The notes: generated by a model not told the origin, from the sequence alone. A DNA stretch of 64,000 nucleotides from Darksidea phi (GCA_030770425.1 JASJFT010000016.1:186001-250000); one strand, 5' to 3'; shown: positions 1 to 11,617, numbered from the stretch's first letter. Numbers and translations are program-made.

Positions 1-778
1 CGCGCTTGTCTCCCCACGTGATGCCGGTCGGACGCTGCTTGTCCATGGTAGAAATGGCGGCAGAGGATGTCGAGTGCTCGTGTCCTTCCATGGCTGGCTT
101 GGTTTCGTCGGTGATGGTGCTGGACGGCGAGCCGGGCGACGGCGGGCTGTTGCCATGCGAGGACTTGGGTGAATTTCGCGCAGACAACGAGAAGGAGCTT
201 AGCCGTCGGCCGTAGCGGGGAATGTTCATAGCGGCAGTAGCACCTTCTGTGGACCTATCGGCACTGGTCCTGACCATGAGCTTGCTGGTGTCGCCGTTGT
301 CGTTCTGCGCGGCCGTCTGAAGCGGAGCGGGTGCGTCCTTCTGCGAAGGTGCCCGATGCAGCTTGTTGCGCACAAAGGACCCAACGCGCCTCCCTAGGCC
401 TGGCTTTTCGGGCAGCGAGGACTGCTGGTCGGGCGGTCCATTGGCTTTGAGATTCGACTGTGTGCGTGAGAGGGGGGCAGGGGCGGTCTCAGGAGCGCTC
501 TGGGCAGCAGGAGAGGCAGCAGAAAACAGTGGTTTTTGGTCGGGCCGCTTGGGGTGGGAAGCAGACGTCACGAAGACGCCGTCGACGGGCTCATCGTGGC
601 GGAACGGATGGGGGTAGGGCACGCCGTCGCTCGTGGGGGTGACGGGTTCCGCCGGCTCGCTCGCCGTCTCGGTGCTCTCGTCCTCCTCGGCAATGGGGTC
701 ATGGTGTTCCACGAGGCGCGATTCCTTGCGGACGAGGCTGGCTGAGTCAGACGGCTCTGTCTTTGCGGTGGTAGCCAT
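1..778 (-). CDS. Partial gene, disordered Ser/Pro-rich N-terminus (cut by left edge)
   Basis: An open minus-strand frame starts at ATG 778-776 (MATTAKTEPSDSAS...) and stays open for 259 codons to the left edge, so the C-terminal part is missing. The visible part is low-complexity and rich in Ser, Pro, Glu and Thr, with an acidic stretch near residues 28-38 (DPIAEEDESTETASE), a basic patch GRRVGSFVRNKLHRAPS near residue 135, and several SP sites (NSPKSSHGNSPPSPGSPSS). No folded domain is reached. Long disordered N-termini of this kind are common in fungal regulatory kinases (for example the Hal4/Sat4 group), but nothing visible proves that. The start is chosen because it is the first ATG of an otherwise open, well-composed frame, and the upstream 1.8 kb looks like a leader or promoter. 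The frame is real with good confidence; the function is unknown. Confidence 0.65.
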   Translation of the reverse strand, partial: MATTAKTEPSDSASLVRKESRLVEHHDPIAEEDESTETASEPAEPVTPTSDGVPYPHPFRHDEPVDGVFVTSASHPKRPDQKPLFSAASPAAQSAPETAPAPLSRTQSNLKANGPPDQQSSLPEKPGLGRRVGSFVRNKLHRAPSQKDAPAPLQTAAQNDNGDTSKLMVRTSADRSTEGATAAMNIPRYGRRLSSFSLSARNSPKSSHGNSPPSPGSPSSTITDETKPAMEGHEHSTSSAAISTMDKQRPTGITWGDKR

Positions 779-3700
779 GGCGGGCCCGGAGGCTAGAAAC
801 GGCATGGCAGTGTTGCGAGCGGTGAGTGATGCTCAGGACCGACAAACGGGGCGCTCGACAACCTGATTGGACCAGCGGGCGTAAGGCGTTCGACGTTCCT
901 CGTGGCAGCGGGGTGCTGTGCGACTACGCTCTCTGCAGGGAGCTGGGCTGGTGGTAGGTTGCAAGGGAGCTGCAGGCGTGGGAATGCAGGGCTGGGACGC
1001 GCGAGGATATGGAGGGATGCAGCCGTCCTGGAAGAGCCATCCGACGGTGGTGGTGGTGCAGACAATGGCAGTGCGGCGGTGAGTGCTGCGGACGGAGAGG
1101 GGACGGAGAGGGCGAGATGGTGGTGGCGGGCCGGTGGGCTTAAGACGGCCGGGGTCGGCGGCGGTGACGTTGTGGGTTGTGTGGGCTGGGTGGGCGGATG
1201 CCGGCAAGACGACGGTGAGCAGGCGACGGCGAACAAAGTGTGCCCAGCACGGCGCACGGCGGCAATGGCTGGTCGAGGAACTGCTTGCGACGGAAAGCGA
1301 CGTCGACCTTTCGCTTTTGCACCCCGAGCCTGAGAGGAGCCGGGCCAGGCCAATTTAACAGCGCCTGGGACTGAGGCTGCAGGCCCTGCGTGCGCTGGAA
1401 CGGACCATGCACACACCCCACCCTGCTTGCAGATGATCGGCTCCACTTCCTTTATCTTACATACACCGTCCTTGCCGACCCCCGGCGCACGACGCACGTC
1501 GCACGTCGCCCAGGTACGCCCAGCACCGTCGCCGCGATGCAACATGGCCGCCAAAAGCTCCACACTCCGTAATTTACGCCTGCCGCCCATCCATAGGCGC
1601 CCGCGCCGGCCGTGGCGGACGCCGCCAAACTGCGGCATTTTCTGCGCCGTCTGCCTCGCTGCGTTTCCCCAGACCTACACCCTCACCACCGCGCTGCGTC
1701 CTGTCCGCCGCCGTGCGCCCTGGACGGCTCTGGCCTGCCCGTTGCCTGCACAGGACGTTGCCGCGGCGAGCGCCGCGTCCCAGACGTCGACCAGCCGTCC
1801 CGCAGGCCTTCCACACATCCCCAGCCGCGAAAGGCGACGGCTCCTTGACTCGTGGGGGTCGAGCTGCCAAACAAGCTTCGCCGCTCGCACATCGTCATCC
1901 GGACGCAGGCCGCCTCCCAGACGGACAGTCCTCCCGTCGTATAGAGCGTCTGGTTGCCAATGCCAGCCACTCTCAGCCCTCCGTCCGCCCACTCGATCGA
2001 TTGACTGCTCTCCGCTGCCCTGCCTCCCGTCGCCGGGCGTGCCCTGGCCGTGTTCGTGACACTGCCCCACGGATCCTGCTACACAACCCCGCAAACCTCA
2101 AATGCGGGCGCAATTGCCATCTTGCCTTGACCAGACTTCTGCGTCTCTCAGAGCCAATAACACACCCCCGAACCAACTCGCCTGGCGCCCAAGGACCTCC
2201 CCCTTCGACACGGGGTCTCTGTCCCTCATATTGCTCTCGAACCTGCATCGTCGCGCCCGCTGGCCTTGTGCACGCTCTCTGCCGTCTTCAGTTTTCGGTC
2301 TGCATGCGAGGCTTGGGCCTCTTGCAATTGCAGCTTCACCGTTCGTCCCGGCTGCATCGGTACAGACAGAGAACAGTTACATCTGCAGTCGTTCCCCGCG
2401 AGCATCTACACACGGCGTGTCGGTGAGTTTGGCTTCGCAGCTCGAGCGCTTGCCGTCAGCCCAATGGTGCGCGTCTGCACCCTCTCCGCGGCCTCCCCGC
2501 AGTCGTCTACAGCACACCTGCAGTAGTGGAAGCTCCAGGTGTGCGCAATGATTAATAGTGTGCACTGTGCCTAACGTGCAGGAGGGAGAGGCCCGTGCGT
2601 TGGCTGCGGTGGGGGTTTTGGCGACATCGGACTAGGGCACAGAGCACGTGAGCTTCCCTCCTCCAGGCTTGACATTGGATCCGGATGGCTCAATGTTGGA
2701 GCCTCATTAATGCTGTGCAACATTGCAATCTTTCGTCCTTGGCTTCGGTATCCGAGAGCGCTCGTCGCTACACCGCATTCCAGCACGCTGCTTCCGTCGT
2801 ATTTTAATGTGACAGAAACAGTTGGCTCGCCACACCAAGGCCATTCACGGCCTGTCTCATCGCTCATCCCTTCGTCCTGTTGAGACGTGGAACATGTTCC
2901 AAGCGCGGTTACATAGGACAAGCACCTATTCTTGGCGTCTCGGCCTTCCACCCCTCGAGCCCACCGCTGGATCATCGCCAGAGATCGTCGCAGCAGAAAC
3001 AATCTCGAGACGGGAAATTTTCGACAGGCAATATCGCCCACGCTGCACGTCAACACTCCCCACACCAAACCATGGTGGCCGCCATCTGCCGCCCGACGTC
3101 CCCCAAAACGGTCACGATGAGCTAGCCTTCATCACGGTGCATGTCGCTGATGAATTGCCAGGTTCCCTTACTGGCTGCAGCCTTCCTTTGCGCCGCGCTT
3201 GGCAATCTTGTCGGAATCCCTTGGCGTGCTCGATCGCCACCCTCCCGCGCTTGGCAGAAGCACACCACGGGGAGCCGAAGTCATCGAATGAGTCGTTTTT
3301 AGCTTCCGATATGAGAACGAAACTTTACCACAAATTGCAGGCTACTGGTGTTCTGATCGTAGCCTGTCGGCAGCTTTCGTTCGACTACCGAACTTCTGGT
3401 AAGGCTCTTGAGCACGAAACGCCTGTCACTTGGCGTGGACAACGCATCGGATACGCGCACTGCGACGCGGACGTGGAGCTTTGAGGCAAGAATGTCGTCC
3501 TACATCTATGTATGGACGAGAGCCCCCGTTGACGCTTTTGCTCTTGCACTGCCCCATCCAACTCGGAAACCGAGATATTTTGCGTCTTTGTCAGCCTCGC
3601 ACGCACTCGCACTCTAGGACGATCTATCAGTCCGATCGGACACACAAGTGCCAAAGTAGCCAAGTGGAGGCTTCTCATGACAAGATCATTTGCTTAATGC

Positions 3701-5605
3701 CATCAAGGTTCCTTTGGGTGCATATGCGTCTGCATACGCACTCGACCGTCTTCTGACCTCATGATAGGAGGAAGATATTCGAAAATCCCGAAAGTTCACG
3801 CCAGGGTCGACATATTCCGTCACACGTAGACAGCCAAGAGCTCTGCACAACGCTCGACTTCACCCGCACCACAGAATCCTTTCCGCCGGTGAAGAGGTTA
3901 CAGAACCTCTCTTGGCTTTAGCACATAGACAACCTTTGCCCAAAGGGCGGATCTGCAAGCCGGCAACGGCTAGGCGCAGAACGCAAAGGACTTGGCCCCC
4001 TTTCTTTTCAGCCACGGTAGTGATGCCTAGGTTATTAGAAAGCCTCAATACGCGGCTGCCGGAAGCTTATTGGTGAGAAGCCGTGGAAAGTGCTATGCAT
4101 ATGCGCCTATGCTGCGCCTATACGGACCTTCCTAGACCATCAATTCACAACAGCTGTCTAACCCTGGCATTCCATCACGAGAGCGGATTGCACACGAATG
4201 CGGATGCTGGTATCCGCTTTTCTCTTGTATCCTTCGGCATGCGAAACCCTAAATCGACTTGTGTAAACGCGAGCAATTGCCGTATTGATCGCCGCCCATG
4301 TACGCCCAAGCCCGCTTAACGGGTACTGATGTAAAGTGCCCAGAATTCGGGCGTCGTCCATCCGAAAATAGGGGCCTCCCTAGTGACTTGAGCACAGTTT
4401 TTTCACGTCCTGAAGGCCGGTAGGCACTTGATCCCACACCAGAGCCCCTTTCGCTGAGGTCGTAGCCCTCGGGTCGCATCTCGCACCACGCCCCCTCTTT
4501 TTCAGAGGCCCCACACTGGAGATTTCCTCGATGGGCATGCTGACCCATTCTTGCAGTACACTTAGCCCCAAGCCTCACAGGAAAACACAGCAATCACGCC
4601 AAACACGCTGAACCACACGACCTCATCACCATCATTAGTCTAGCTTCTCAAAAAGGCACAGTCGCACAGCCTGTCTCAACCCCCCCAACCAAGCCGCTCC
4701 GTACCACACCCCCCAAGCATCCGCCCCAGCACCAACGTCCATACCGTACTACCCAGAGAGCCTCCCTTCAACCCTCAAGCACAGCAGCTCAAGCCCCCAA
4801 TCAGCAGCAGTGCAACGGCACACACAAGGTTGGCATCACAAGCCTCTCGGGACATCACGTTTCCACGCGGGGCGTGCTACTGTGGTGACATGCTACTTTC
4901 CCGGTACCGATGATGCGTGTAGCCGTGTATGACGCTGCGAATGGCTGGCGTTTTGTTGTACGGCTTGGTTCCGTTGCACACCGTTTGTGGAGAACGCCAG
5001 CTTGATGGCTGGTGCAAGTGGGCTGTTTCTTTGTGTTTTTCAAGGAGGTGGGTCGACTATTCTGTACGGTAGGTGCGTGCGGTGAGGGAGAGGCTGATAT
5101 TAGCCTGCCTTCCGCTCATGTCAGTGAGCCTCGAGTATGGGTCTCCCAATGGCCTAGAAAGGTAATGGTAAGACTTTGATGAACAATGCTCGTACTCGTT
5201 CAGATGGCCCGCACGGCGCGAGCAGCTTCGACTTACACGGTGGGCGTACGGCTGTTGGCTCATGTAGCGTTGGCTCTTTGGCACAACGTAGGGACTGCGA
5301 TGTGCGCTCTGCTCTGGTAGGCATGAGTAGGTAATGATTAAAACGGATGAATTGATGTTTACCATATAGATTTAAGCACCGAGAGTCTACCTTGTAAACA
5401 GTAGGGTTGCAACATCCACACCTACTGCACAAAAAATAGATATGTAGGGGCTGTATATAGTACCCTCGGTCTATCAAATCATAGTATTGATATCAATACA
5501 GACATCGCAGTCATACGGAAAGTTCAAAAGGACGCCGCGACGCAATGCAAAAACCATTTTACCAACGCCACCCAATGCACCAGAGGCCCCAGGCCCCCCC
5601 CCCGT
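779..5605. other. Gene-poor stretch, probable long upstream region of the left-edge gene
   Basis: No convincing gene was found on either strand. From about 780 to 2560 the DNA is very GC-rich with long pyrimidine-rich runs, and the open frames there are arginine/proline-rich composition artefacts overlapping on both strands. This part is best read as promoter plus long 5' leader of the minus-strand gene starting at 778. From 2560 to 5480 the composition is ordinary, with only short frames. A 220-codon plus frame at 2822-3484 has no recognisable domain and is not called. The stretch 4670-4810 is C/A-rich and promoter-like. The region ends just beyond the haspin stop codon, so it also holds that gene's 3' flank. 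Confidence 0.5.
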
Positions 5606-7786
5606 TCAGCAGCCCGCCACATCCTCAACCCTCAACCACCTCTCCTCGATAGCCAGCACAACCAACTCCTTTACACTGCCCAACCCACTCTCCCCCGCGA
5701 GCGCTGTTGGCTCCAACAACGCCCTCACCCGCTCCAGCACTTTATACAGTTTATAAGCCTTCTTGGCCACCTTTGCCGAGTCTTCTATCCGAGCTTCCAC
5801 GTTACGCATAATCTGCTGAGTCGACAATTTCGCCGGCTCCGCGCCTCGTAGATGCTCGAGCAGTTTGTGTAGGATAAAGTGGGCCCACACGAGGTTTGTT
5901 TTGGGATGGAAGTTGCGCCATACATCGGATCGAGGGTCGCAGCAGTCGTCTATTGGGGACTTGCCAGGTGAGGGACGGGGTAGTGGTTCTGATTCTGTAT
6001 CGGAGTCGAAGCGGATGTGTTGCGGTGTTTTGCGGGGAGAGCGGCGCGGTATATCGAGTCCTTGAAGCGAGGCGGAGTTCGAGGATCCTAAGGGGTCGTT
6101 GTACAAGACGGCGCTGCGCATGTAGCGGTAGATTTCGTACTGGTATTCTTCGGAAGCGTCGCCGGCGAAGAGGGCCATGTCTTTGTTAAGGTCGAGGTAT
6201 GCGACTTCTCGCTCTGACGGTGGAGTAGAAGGGTCAGAGTCTAACGACGCGAACGCATCGGAGACAGGAGAGGCAGGCGACGATTGTAGGCTGAGGGAAG
6301 AAGGGAGTATATCTGCGCGTGAGAGAGTATAGTCGATGACAGTAGTGTCTAGGCCTGTAAACCCTAGTTTCCGTCTCAGCGGATTTTCAATGATGGGTCT
6401 TGTAAGATCTTCTTTCGACTGTGATCGAGAAGACCGTATGCAGATATTCTCTAAATGGAGATCGCGATGTTCAAACTTGCACGTCTCTTCTGCCTTCGCA
6501 ACGCTCAGACACACTCCCCAAAAGACATCCCATACTTCCCATACGGTGCCGATACCGCCGACTTCCATTACTTTCTCGCAGTCGGTACCCGCATCTTGCA
6601 TTTCGACGACGGCCCAAAGCTGCGTATCGTCGTAGCTTGTCTTTTTGCTGGGATCTGGAAACTCGCTTTTCTTGCCTTTTTGTCTAGTTTTGTTCCACGC
6701 TTTCCATGCGTTGATAAAGGTAGCTGATGGTCGGCCTCGGAGCACGGTAAGTTCTCTAAAGTTTGTGAAACCTGGAATATGGTTGAGGTTCTGCAAAAGC
6801 TTGACTTCTGAGTGCACATCGTCGACGTGTGATTTCCACTGGTCTTTCTTCTCTCGAGCTTTCAACTCTTTCTTCGCTTGTCGTTCTGGATCCTGAGCTA
6901 CGCGCGTCCGCGGTTTGTTGGGTAAGGGTAAATTTAATGGTGGTTTTAGCGCAACTAGCTTAAGCACAGATTCGTTCGTAGATTCGGACGTTGTGGATGT
7001 AGCAGTCAATCGATAAACTTCAGAATAAGAAGCCTCCGCGATCTTGGTGACTTCAAAGTGCGGTTCAAGCGCCGATGACCACGCGTCAAATGTGATGACG
7101 GCCTTGGCATAGCTGAGGGATAGCAGCGGTGAGACATAAGCAGTATAAGGATCTTCTGGGTCGGGTGTTGGTTCTGGCGTAGGAAGTAATGGCATTTTGG
7201 GAGACGCGACCCGCTTAGGTATTACGATGGCTTTGAGTGTGCGGCCCTGCATACAGGTAGATGGCATCTTTTGTCGTTCTGTAGGCTTCCGAGACGTAGC
7301 TGTTTGCTCATCCGATATCGCAGCGGTTTTCGCACCCGCCTTTGTTCTAGCAACCTCGTCTGCGATTTCGATAGCGTTCCGCGGCCTCCTCATCTTCTGC
7401 GATTCTTTTAGCTGCGGTTGGAATTTGTCCCCGTTGAGTGCTAATGTATTCATCTCATCCGTGAGGTCGATGATAACATCAACTGCTTTCTCTACTCCCT
7501 GCACACCATTGTCATCCTCAACGACCCTTCGCGGCCTCCCGTTCCTCTTCTCCGCCACCTTCGTACTGAGCACCTCGTTAGTCTCCAGATCCAAATCAGC
7601 CAGTTCTTTCTCCACGAGCTCGACCCTGTCCTTCCTCTCATCCCTTCTGGCCGCTCTTGTAGGCTTCCCAATAGTTTTCTTCTGTTCCCCCGCAAACACA
7701 ACGTCTTTGTCTGGGCTGATAAACTTTGCAAACGCATTTGTCGTCGTCGCCGTGGCACGCTTTCCATACACCTGTTTCCCCGGCAT
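5606..7786 (-). CDS. Haspin-like histone H3 Thr3 kinase
   Basis: Single exon, 726 residues from ATG 7786 (MPGKQVYGKR). The frame is open upstream, but the next possible start there is a TTG. The N-terminal ~220 residues are disordered and include a SUMO-interaction-type motif (VIIDLTDE, about residues 104-111). The C-terminal kinase domain runs from about residue 225 to 580 and carries the haspin signatures: HRDLHLENI with catalytic Asp at about 442, and DYT (VIDYTLSRAD, Asp about 485) in place of the usual DFG. FINAWKAWN and LWAVVEMQDAGTDCE are also haspin-like. Haspin phosphorylates histone H3 at Thr3 in mitosis to place the chromosomal passenger complex at centromeres; that role is taken from the family. 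An acidic insertion (about residues 515-535) inside the C-lobe and a ~35-residue insertion containing SDTESEP are lineage-specific. Identification is firm. Confidence 0.93.
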   Translation of the reverse strand: MPGKQVYGKRATATTTNAFAKFISPDKDVVFAGEQKKTIGKPTRAARRDERKDRVELVEKELADLDLETNEVLSTKVAEKRNGRPRRVVEDDNGVQGVEKAVDVIIDLTDEMNTLALNGDKFQPQLKESQKMRRPRNAIEIADEVARTKAGAKTAAISDEQTATSRKPTERQKMPSTCMQGRTLKAIVIPKRVASPKMPLLPTPEPTPDPEDPYTAYVSPLLSLSYAKAVITFDAWSSALEPHFEVTKIAEASYSEVYRLTATSTTSESTNESVLKLVALKPPLNLPLPNKPRTRVAQDPERQAKKELKAREKKDQWKSHVDDVHSEVKLLQNLNHIPGFTNFRELTVLRGRPSATFINAWKAWNKTRQKGKKSEFPDPSKKTSYDDTQLWAVVEMQDAGTDCEKVMEVGGIGTVWEVWDVFWGVCLSVAKAEETCKFEHRDLHLENICIRSSRSQSKEDLTRPIIENPLRRKLGFTGLDTTVIDYTLSRADILPSSLSLQSSPASPVSDAFASLDSDPSTPPSEREVAYLDLNKDMALFAGDASEEYQYEIYRYMRSAVLYNDPLGSSNSASLQGLDIPRRSPRKTPQHIRFDSDTESEPLPRPSPGKSPIDDCCDPRSDVWRNFHPKTNLVWAHFILHKLLEHLRGAEPAKLSTQQIMRNVEARIEDSAKVAKKAYKLYKVLERVRALLEPTALAGESGLGSVKELVVLAIEERWLRVEDVAGC

Positions 7787-8451
7787 TTCTGAGCGAGCGA
7801 CGTGGGAGTGAGTGGGTGTGTGCGGAATATTCGAATGTGACGGCAAGGGTCTGTGTGCGATTTCCTGTATCGGGATTAGTGGTATTTACGTTGGCCAAGC
7901 AACCAAGGAGCGGCGACCAGTCAATATTGCGCCAACCATTTGAACATCTAGACAACACACCCATATATCTCAGATTGGAGTTTCGGGACCTTCGTCTATC
8001 CCTGTAGGATTAATTACTATTACCCTGGATGCATCTCATGATTACATCCTGGACTATCGCACTATACCCTCGCATCTTCTCCCACCTAATACGCCTTTCC
8101 CCATAGCTCCTTCACGCCCCCGTGCACATTTCAGAGGGCTCTCGTAAGGCCAACTGTTCGCCGGGGAGAAAACGTACATGTCCCGCAAAGAACCTGCAAA
8201 AGCAGACCCGTACCTGCATCAGCCTAACAAAGGAGACTGGCGATACAGTTATAAAACAAAACCTCAAACGCTCAAGAACGCTAGCAAATAAATCAGATGC
8301 GGAAGTAAGGAAATCCAAGTCCTATCTGATGCAATGAAGGAATATACATAAGCGGAACAGGTGTCAATCTATAACTTAGGGAACCTGTGATGGGTATAAC
8401 CGTGCCCGCGGAACCCGCCTTCTCCGACACTGATCCCAAGCCCGAAAAACC
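7787..8451. other. Intergenic region, haspin promoter and 3' flank of the membrane-protein gene
   Basis: About 660 bp between two minus-strand genes. It should contain the haspin promoter/leader and the 3' end of the small membrane-protein gene. Only short frames are seen and none has coding character. Confidence 0.5.
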
Positions 8452-9010
8452 TCAATTACCGTCTTCCTCAGGTCGTAGGATTTTTTTGGTCGTCGTAATT
8501 ATTTGCGGAATGGTCTTGTCCACTGACCCGTACTTGAACGTGACGACCATTATGACGATGGTCATAACCACACCGGCAAGGAAGATGTAGGCGAACATGA
8601 CGCTCCAATACCAACGCCGAAACCGCAACTCGGCTTGGAAGTCGGATAATTTTGTCATGATCTGGGGAAGTCAGCGTTGTCTTTGAGATATTGCCTTAAC
8701 TTACTGGAGATAATGTTGGTACGGACAGAGACGATGTCGGTGCGGACGGAGACGATGTCAGTGCGGACGGAGACGATGTCGGTGCGGACGGAGACGATGT
8801 CAGTGCGGACGGAGACGATGTCGGTATAGCCGGCGTCCGAAGCTTTGAATGCATACCTCCCATATTGTTGTCGATACTGAAGCGATCGTATTCGGTGTAA
8901 GATGGTGGAGGGTCAGATACGTAAGTATCGTCCGTTGACGTGGATATGGTATCTAGTGATGTACGCAGGTCTTTGGTCGAAAGCGGGAGTATAGATGTGG
9001 ATGGATGCAT
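8452..9010 (-). CDS. Small single-pass membrane protein with PPSY motif and Ser/Pro repeat
   Basis: Two exons, 9010-8705 and 8661-8452, joined over a 43-bp GT-AG intron (GTAAGT...CCCCAG) in phase 0; 171 residues. The start is ATG 9010 (MHPSTSILPL); the frame upstream has no ATG. The N-terminal half is Ser/Thr-rich with a PPxY motif (DPPPSYTEY), a typical docking site for WW domains of Rsp5/Nedd4-type ubiquitin ligases. A run of 7-residue repeats (SPSALTS/SPSAPTS) follows. The C-terminal exon encodes a conserved-looking segment (TKLSDFQAELRFRRWYWS) followed by one strong transmembrane helix (VMFAYIFLAGVVMTIVIMVV) and a short polar tail. I do not recognise the family. A tail-anchored or single-pass membrane adaptor regulated by ubiquitin ligase binding is a guess from the motifs. 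The intron is near the lower size limit for fungi. Confidence 0.7.
8707..8828. repeat. 21-bp tandem minisatellite inside the membrane-protein gene
   Basis: Five near-perfect copies of a 21-bp unit (gacggagacgatgtcggtgcg and a variant with cagtgcg) start at 8724, 8745, 8766, 8787 and 8808, preceded by a degenerate copy at 8707-8723. Copies alternate between two variants that encode SPSALTS and SPSAPTS, so the higher-order unit is 42 bp. The repeat stays in frame. Confidence 0.9.
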
Positions 9011-9249
9011 CTTTGCCGGGGGAGAGTGGGGTTTTTGTTTGCAGACTGAGGGTGCGGTGTTCTTGCCTTTAAGTAGTGTAGGTGGGCAATTACAAAAGTG
9101 GTTGTTGGGCAAACGGTAACCGTGGGTCGCCCATCACGACTGCCCCGACCGCGAGCCAGGCATTGTGAAGGAAGGAAACATCAGGTAGGAAAACTTCATT
9201 GGTGCTCTCGGCAGCATCTCTCGCCAGAGACGCTGAGATTTTTTTTTTT

Positions 9250-11617
9250 TTAGCTGTTTCCAGGGCTATCCACGTCTAGGGTCGAGGCTTGACTGTCTTC
9301 TTCTGGTAGCATTGGCGGAGGTACCACACCCATGCTTCTCCTCTTGCCCTTCCGGTCCTCATCTTTTGACCTGCTTGGCACTCCATTAGAGGTAGACGGC
9401 CCTGCTTGTCCGTTGGGAGCATTTGCTGCTAGTGTCGGGCTAAGGCTAGTTTTGCCGTTTCGCGGCGCAATGCTGGAGTAGCTGGTGGACAGCTTCGAAG
9501 TACCGGCGGTTGTATCGGAGTCGTTGGCAAAGTCTTTCCACTTGCGCCAGCCATCGAAGTCGATAAGTGCTTGCATGCAGCCCCATTCCTTCACCTTGCG
9601 CTCGAGCCAGACGAAGTTGACGGGCTGGATATGAGTTAGCTGCTTGGAGCACACACGGTGATATAGCACGACTTACTTTAGTTAAAAAGTCATTGCAGCC
9701 TGCCGCCAGAGCCTCGTGTCTGTCACTCTGCAACGAACTAGCCGTGAGCGCAACAATGATGACCGGACTCTTGAAAAGACTCTTGTCACCGAGCTTGTCA
9801 CTTTCAACGACATCTTTCCCAAAGGTACCGTCGAGACCGAGCCTGTTGTTGGGCGCTTCACTGCTCCCACTGCTAAATACGCCGATGCTGTTTACCCGTT
9901 CTAGCCGTCTAATCTCCCGCGTTGCTTCCAATCCATCCATAATCGGCAACTGAATGTCCATGAGCACCAAGTGGAACCCGCCCGCTCTCCATTTTTCTAC
10001 AGCTTCTTTTCCGTTCATTGCTCTCTGCCATCGCACCTTGAGACGCTGCATGAAGGCGCCCAAAACCCTCAAGTTGATGATGTTGTCCTCCACAATCAGA
10101 ACGTTGATGGGTGGCACGGAGCCATCCAGCAAGCCAGCAGGTAGCGTTGGGGGTTCAATAGACCGCTGTTTCTTCTTGGCTTTTCGCTCTCTTTCCGGAC
10201 GGGGCGAGGAGATGAGGGGAGTGGGAGGTGTAGAGTTCTGGCGAGCAGCTGGATCGATAGGAATCGGAGGAGTAGGAATAGGGCCGTTGCCCGAAGTAGT
10301 AGAGTGTTTTGTCTCGGAGGCAGAGGAGTCGTGACGTGGTCGGTTTGTCGGCCGGTTGGAGGTTGTCGAGGGAGGTACGCTAGTCAGTGCTGTCGGTGAC
10401 GCCGTGTTATGGCGGTACGTTTTTGGCCGTGTGTGGCCTCGCCTTGTACTGCCGGGGGAGGGTAGAGGAAGATTTGGCAGCTGGCCGGTTTGGATCACCG
10501 CGATGGAATGCGGAGCGTGGGGGAGGGAAGCGCGAGACTCGTGGGAAACAGCCGTCATGGCCGCCGGCGAGGGGTTGAAGGGCGGAAAGTATTCGGTTTG
10601 GTGGCTTTGGGAGTCGTCGTGATGGGCGTAGTACAACGGCACCCGCGGCGAGGGCCTGGGCGTCTTCGCCTTGGGCACCTCAATGATCAGCGCTTCATTG
10701 ACGCTCTGTCCGCCGGGGTAGTATGCATCCAGCGTCCGGCACATCTCCTCCTCGGGGCCCAGCGTGCGGTCCTGCGACTTCGCGTTGCTGTCTCGCGACA
10801 GGATCCGGATGGTGATGTCTGGCGAGTCGAAGCTTCTACCTAGCGAGTTGCCATACTTCTTGAGGATCATGTCCCGCACGTCGTCGACCAGATCATCCTC
10901 GCGTATCTGCACCAATGTCGCCGACGCATTGGGGCGCTTCACCCAGATCTTGCGGTGCAGCATGCTGGCACTGAAGGTTGGTCTGGCGAAGTAGTCGGTT
11001 GCGGTCGGCGGGCCCGTCGCCAGGGTAGCAGACGCGTGTGGCTCGAGCAGTGTCTTTATGGCGCGGGCATTCGAGGGCGCAACGAGCGATTGACGGCGTA
11101 TGATGGACGGCGGACTCGGTCGGGTGCTAGGCCGCGACGGCAGCTCTGATGGGCGTTCGGAGTCGGAAGGCTCTGCTGTCACGGCTTTGTCAAGCACGCA
11201 CGGCGATATCTCGGAAGGCCCGACGGGAGCAGGCAACGGCGTAGGCTCTTCTAGCGTGAGTGTGGGACAGGCAGCGCGGCCTTCTGCGGGCGGAGGGTGA
11301 TGGTGATCCGTGGAGGTGTTCGCGGTGTTGTGTCGATCACTCCATGTCAAGCTCCCCTCCGTTGCTTTGGGTATAGCATCGGCGGCGCGCCCTATGACCT
11401 CCGACTTGGTCAGTCTCTGGTCCGCTTCCGCGCCGTCTTCTTCGGGGACGTCGGTAGCAGAGACTTCGGGCAGCTTGGAGAGCGAGATGCTCTTCCGAAG
11501 GCTGCTCGCCGTTCTTGGGGCACGATCGCTCCCCGCCGACGAGGCAGACGACGCGGCGCTGCGTCTTCTCAGCAGCTTGGAGCGCGCGTGGTTGAGGCGC
11601 GACTTCATGCTGCTCAT
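9250..11617 (-). CDS. SSK1: Ssk1-type response regulator of the HOG osmostress pathway
   Basis: Two exons, 11617-9677 and 9624-9250, with a 52-bp intron (GTAAGT...TCCAG, phase 0) directly after the conserved receiver-domain lysine (NDFLTK|PVNFVWLE). The product is 771 residues. The first ~490 residues are disordered and Ser/Pro-rich. The receiver domain spans about 505-680, with acidic pair Glu510/Asp511 (VLIVEDN), phospho-acceptor Asp554 (VLMDIQLPIMDG), Thr in VALTAS and Lys647. The loop after the phospho-acceptor helix carries the long insertion typical of fungal Ssk1 (VNSIGVFSSGSSE). In the family, Ssk1 receives phosphate from Ypd1; when unphosphorylated it activates the Ssk2-type MAPKKK and hence Hog1. 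The tail after the domain is Ser-rich and basic (KDEDRKGKRRSMG). The stop codon is followed by an A13 run on the coding strand. Identification is firm. Confidence 0.95.

Noticed and set aside
793..2426. Several long frames on both strands (for example 281 codons minus, 237 codons plus)
   Set aside because: They overlap one another in a GC-rich tract, are dominated by Arg, Pro, Ala and Ser, and show no domain; composition alone explains them.
2822..3484. 220-codon plus-strand frame
   Set aside because: Isolated, no recognisable motif, no supporting splice or repeat structure, and shorter frames overlap it in other phases.
7197..7811. 204-codon plus-strand frame
   Set aside because: Antisense shadow of the haspin N-terminus.
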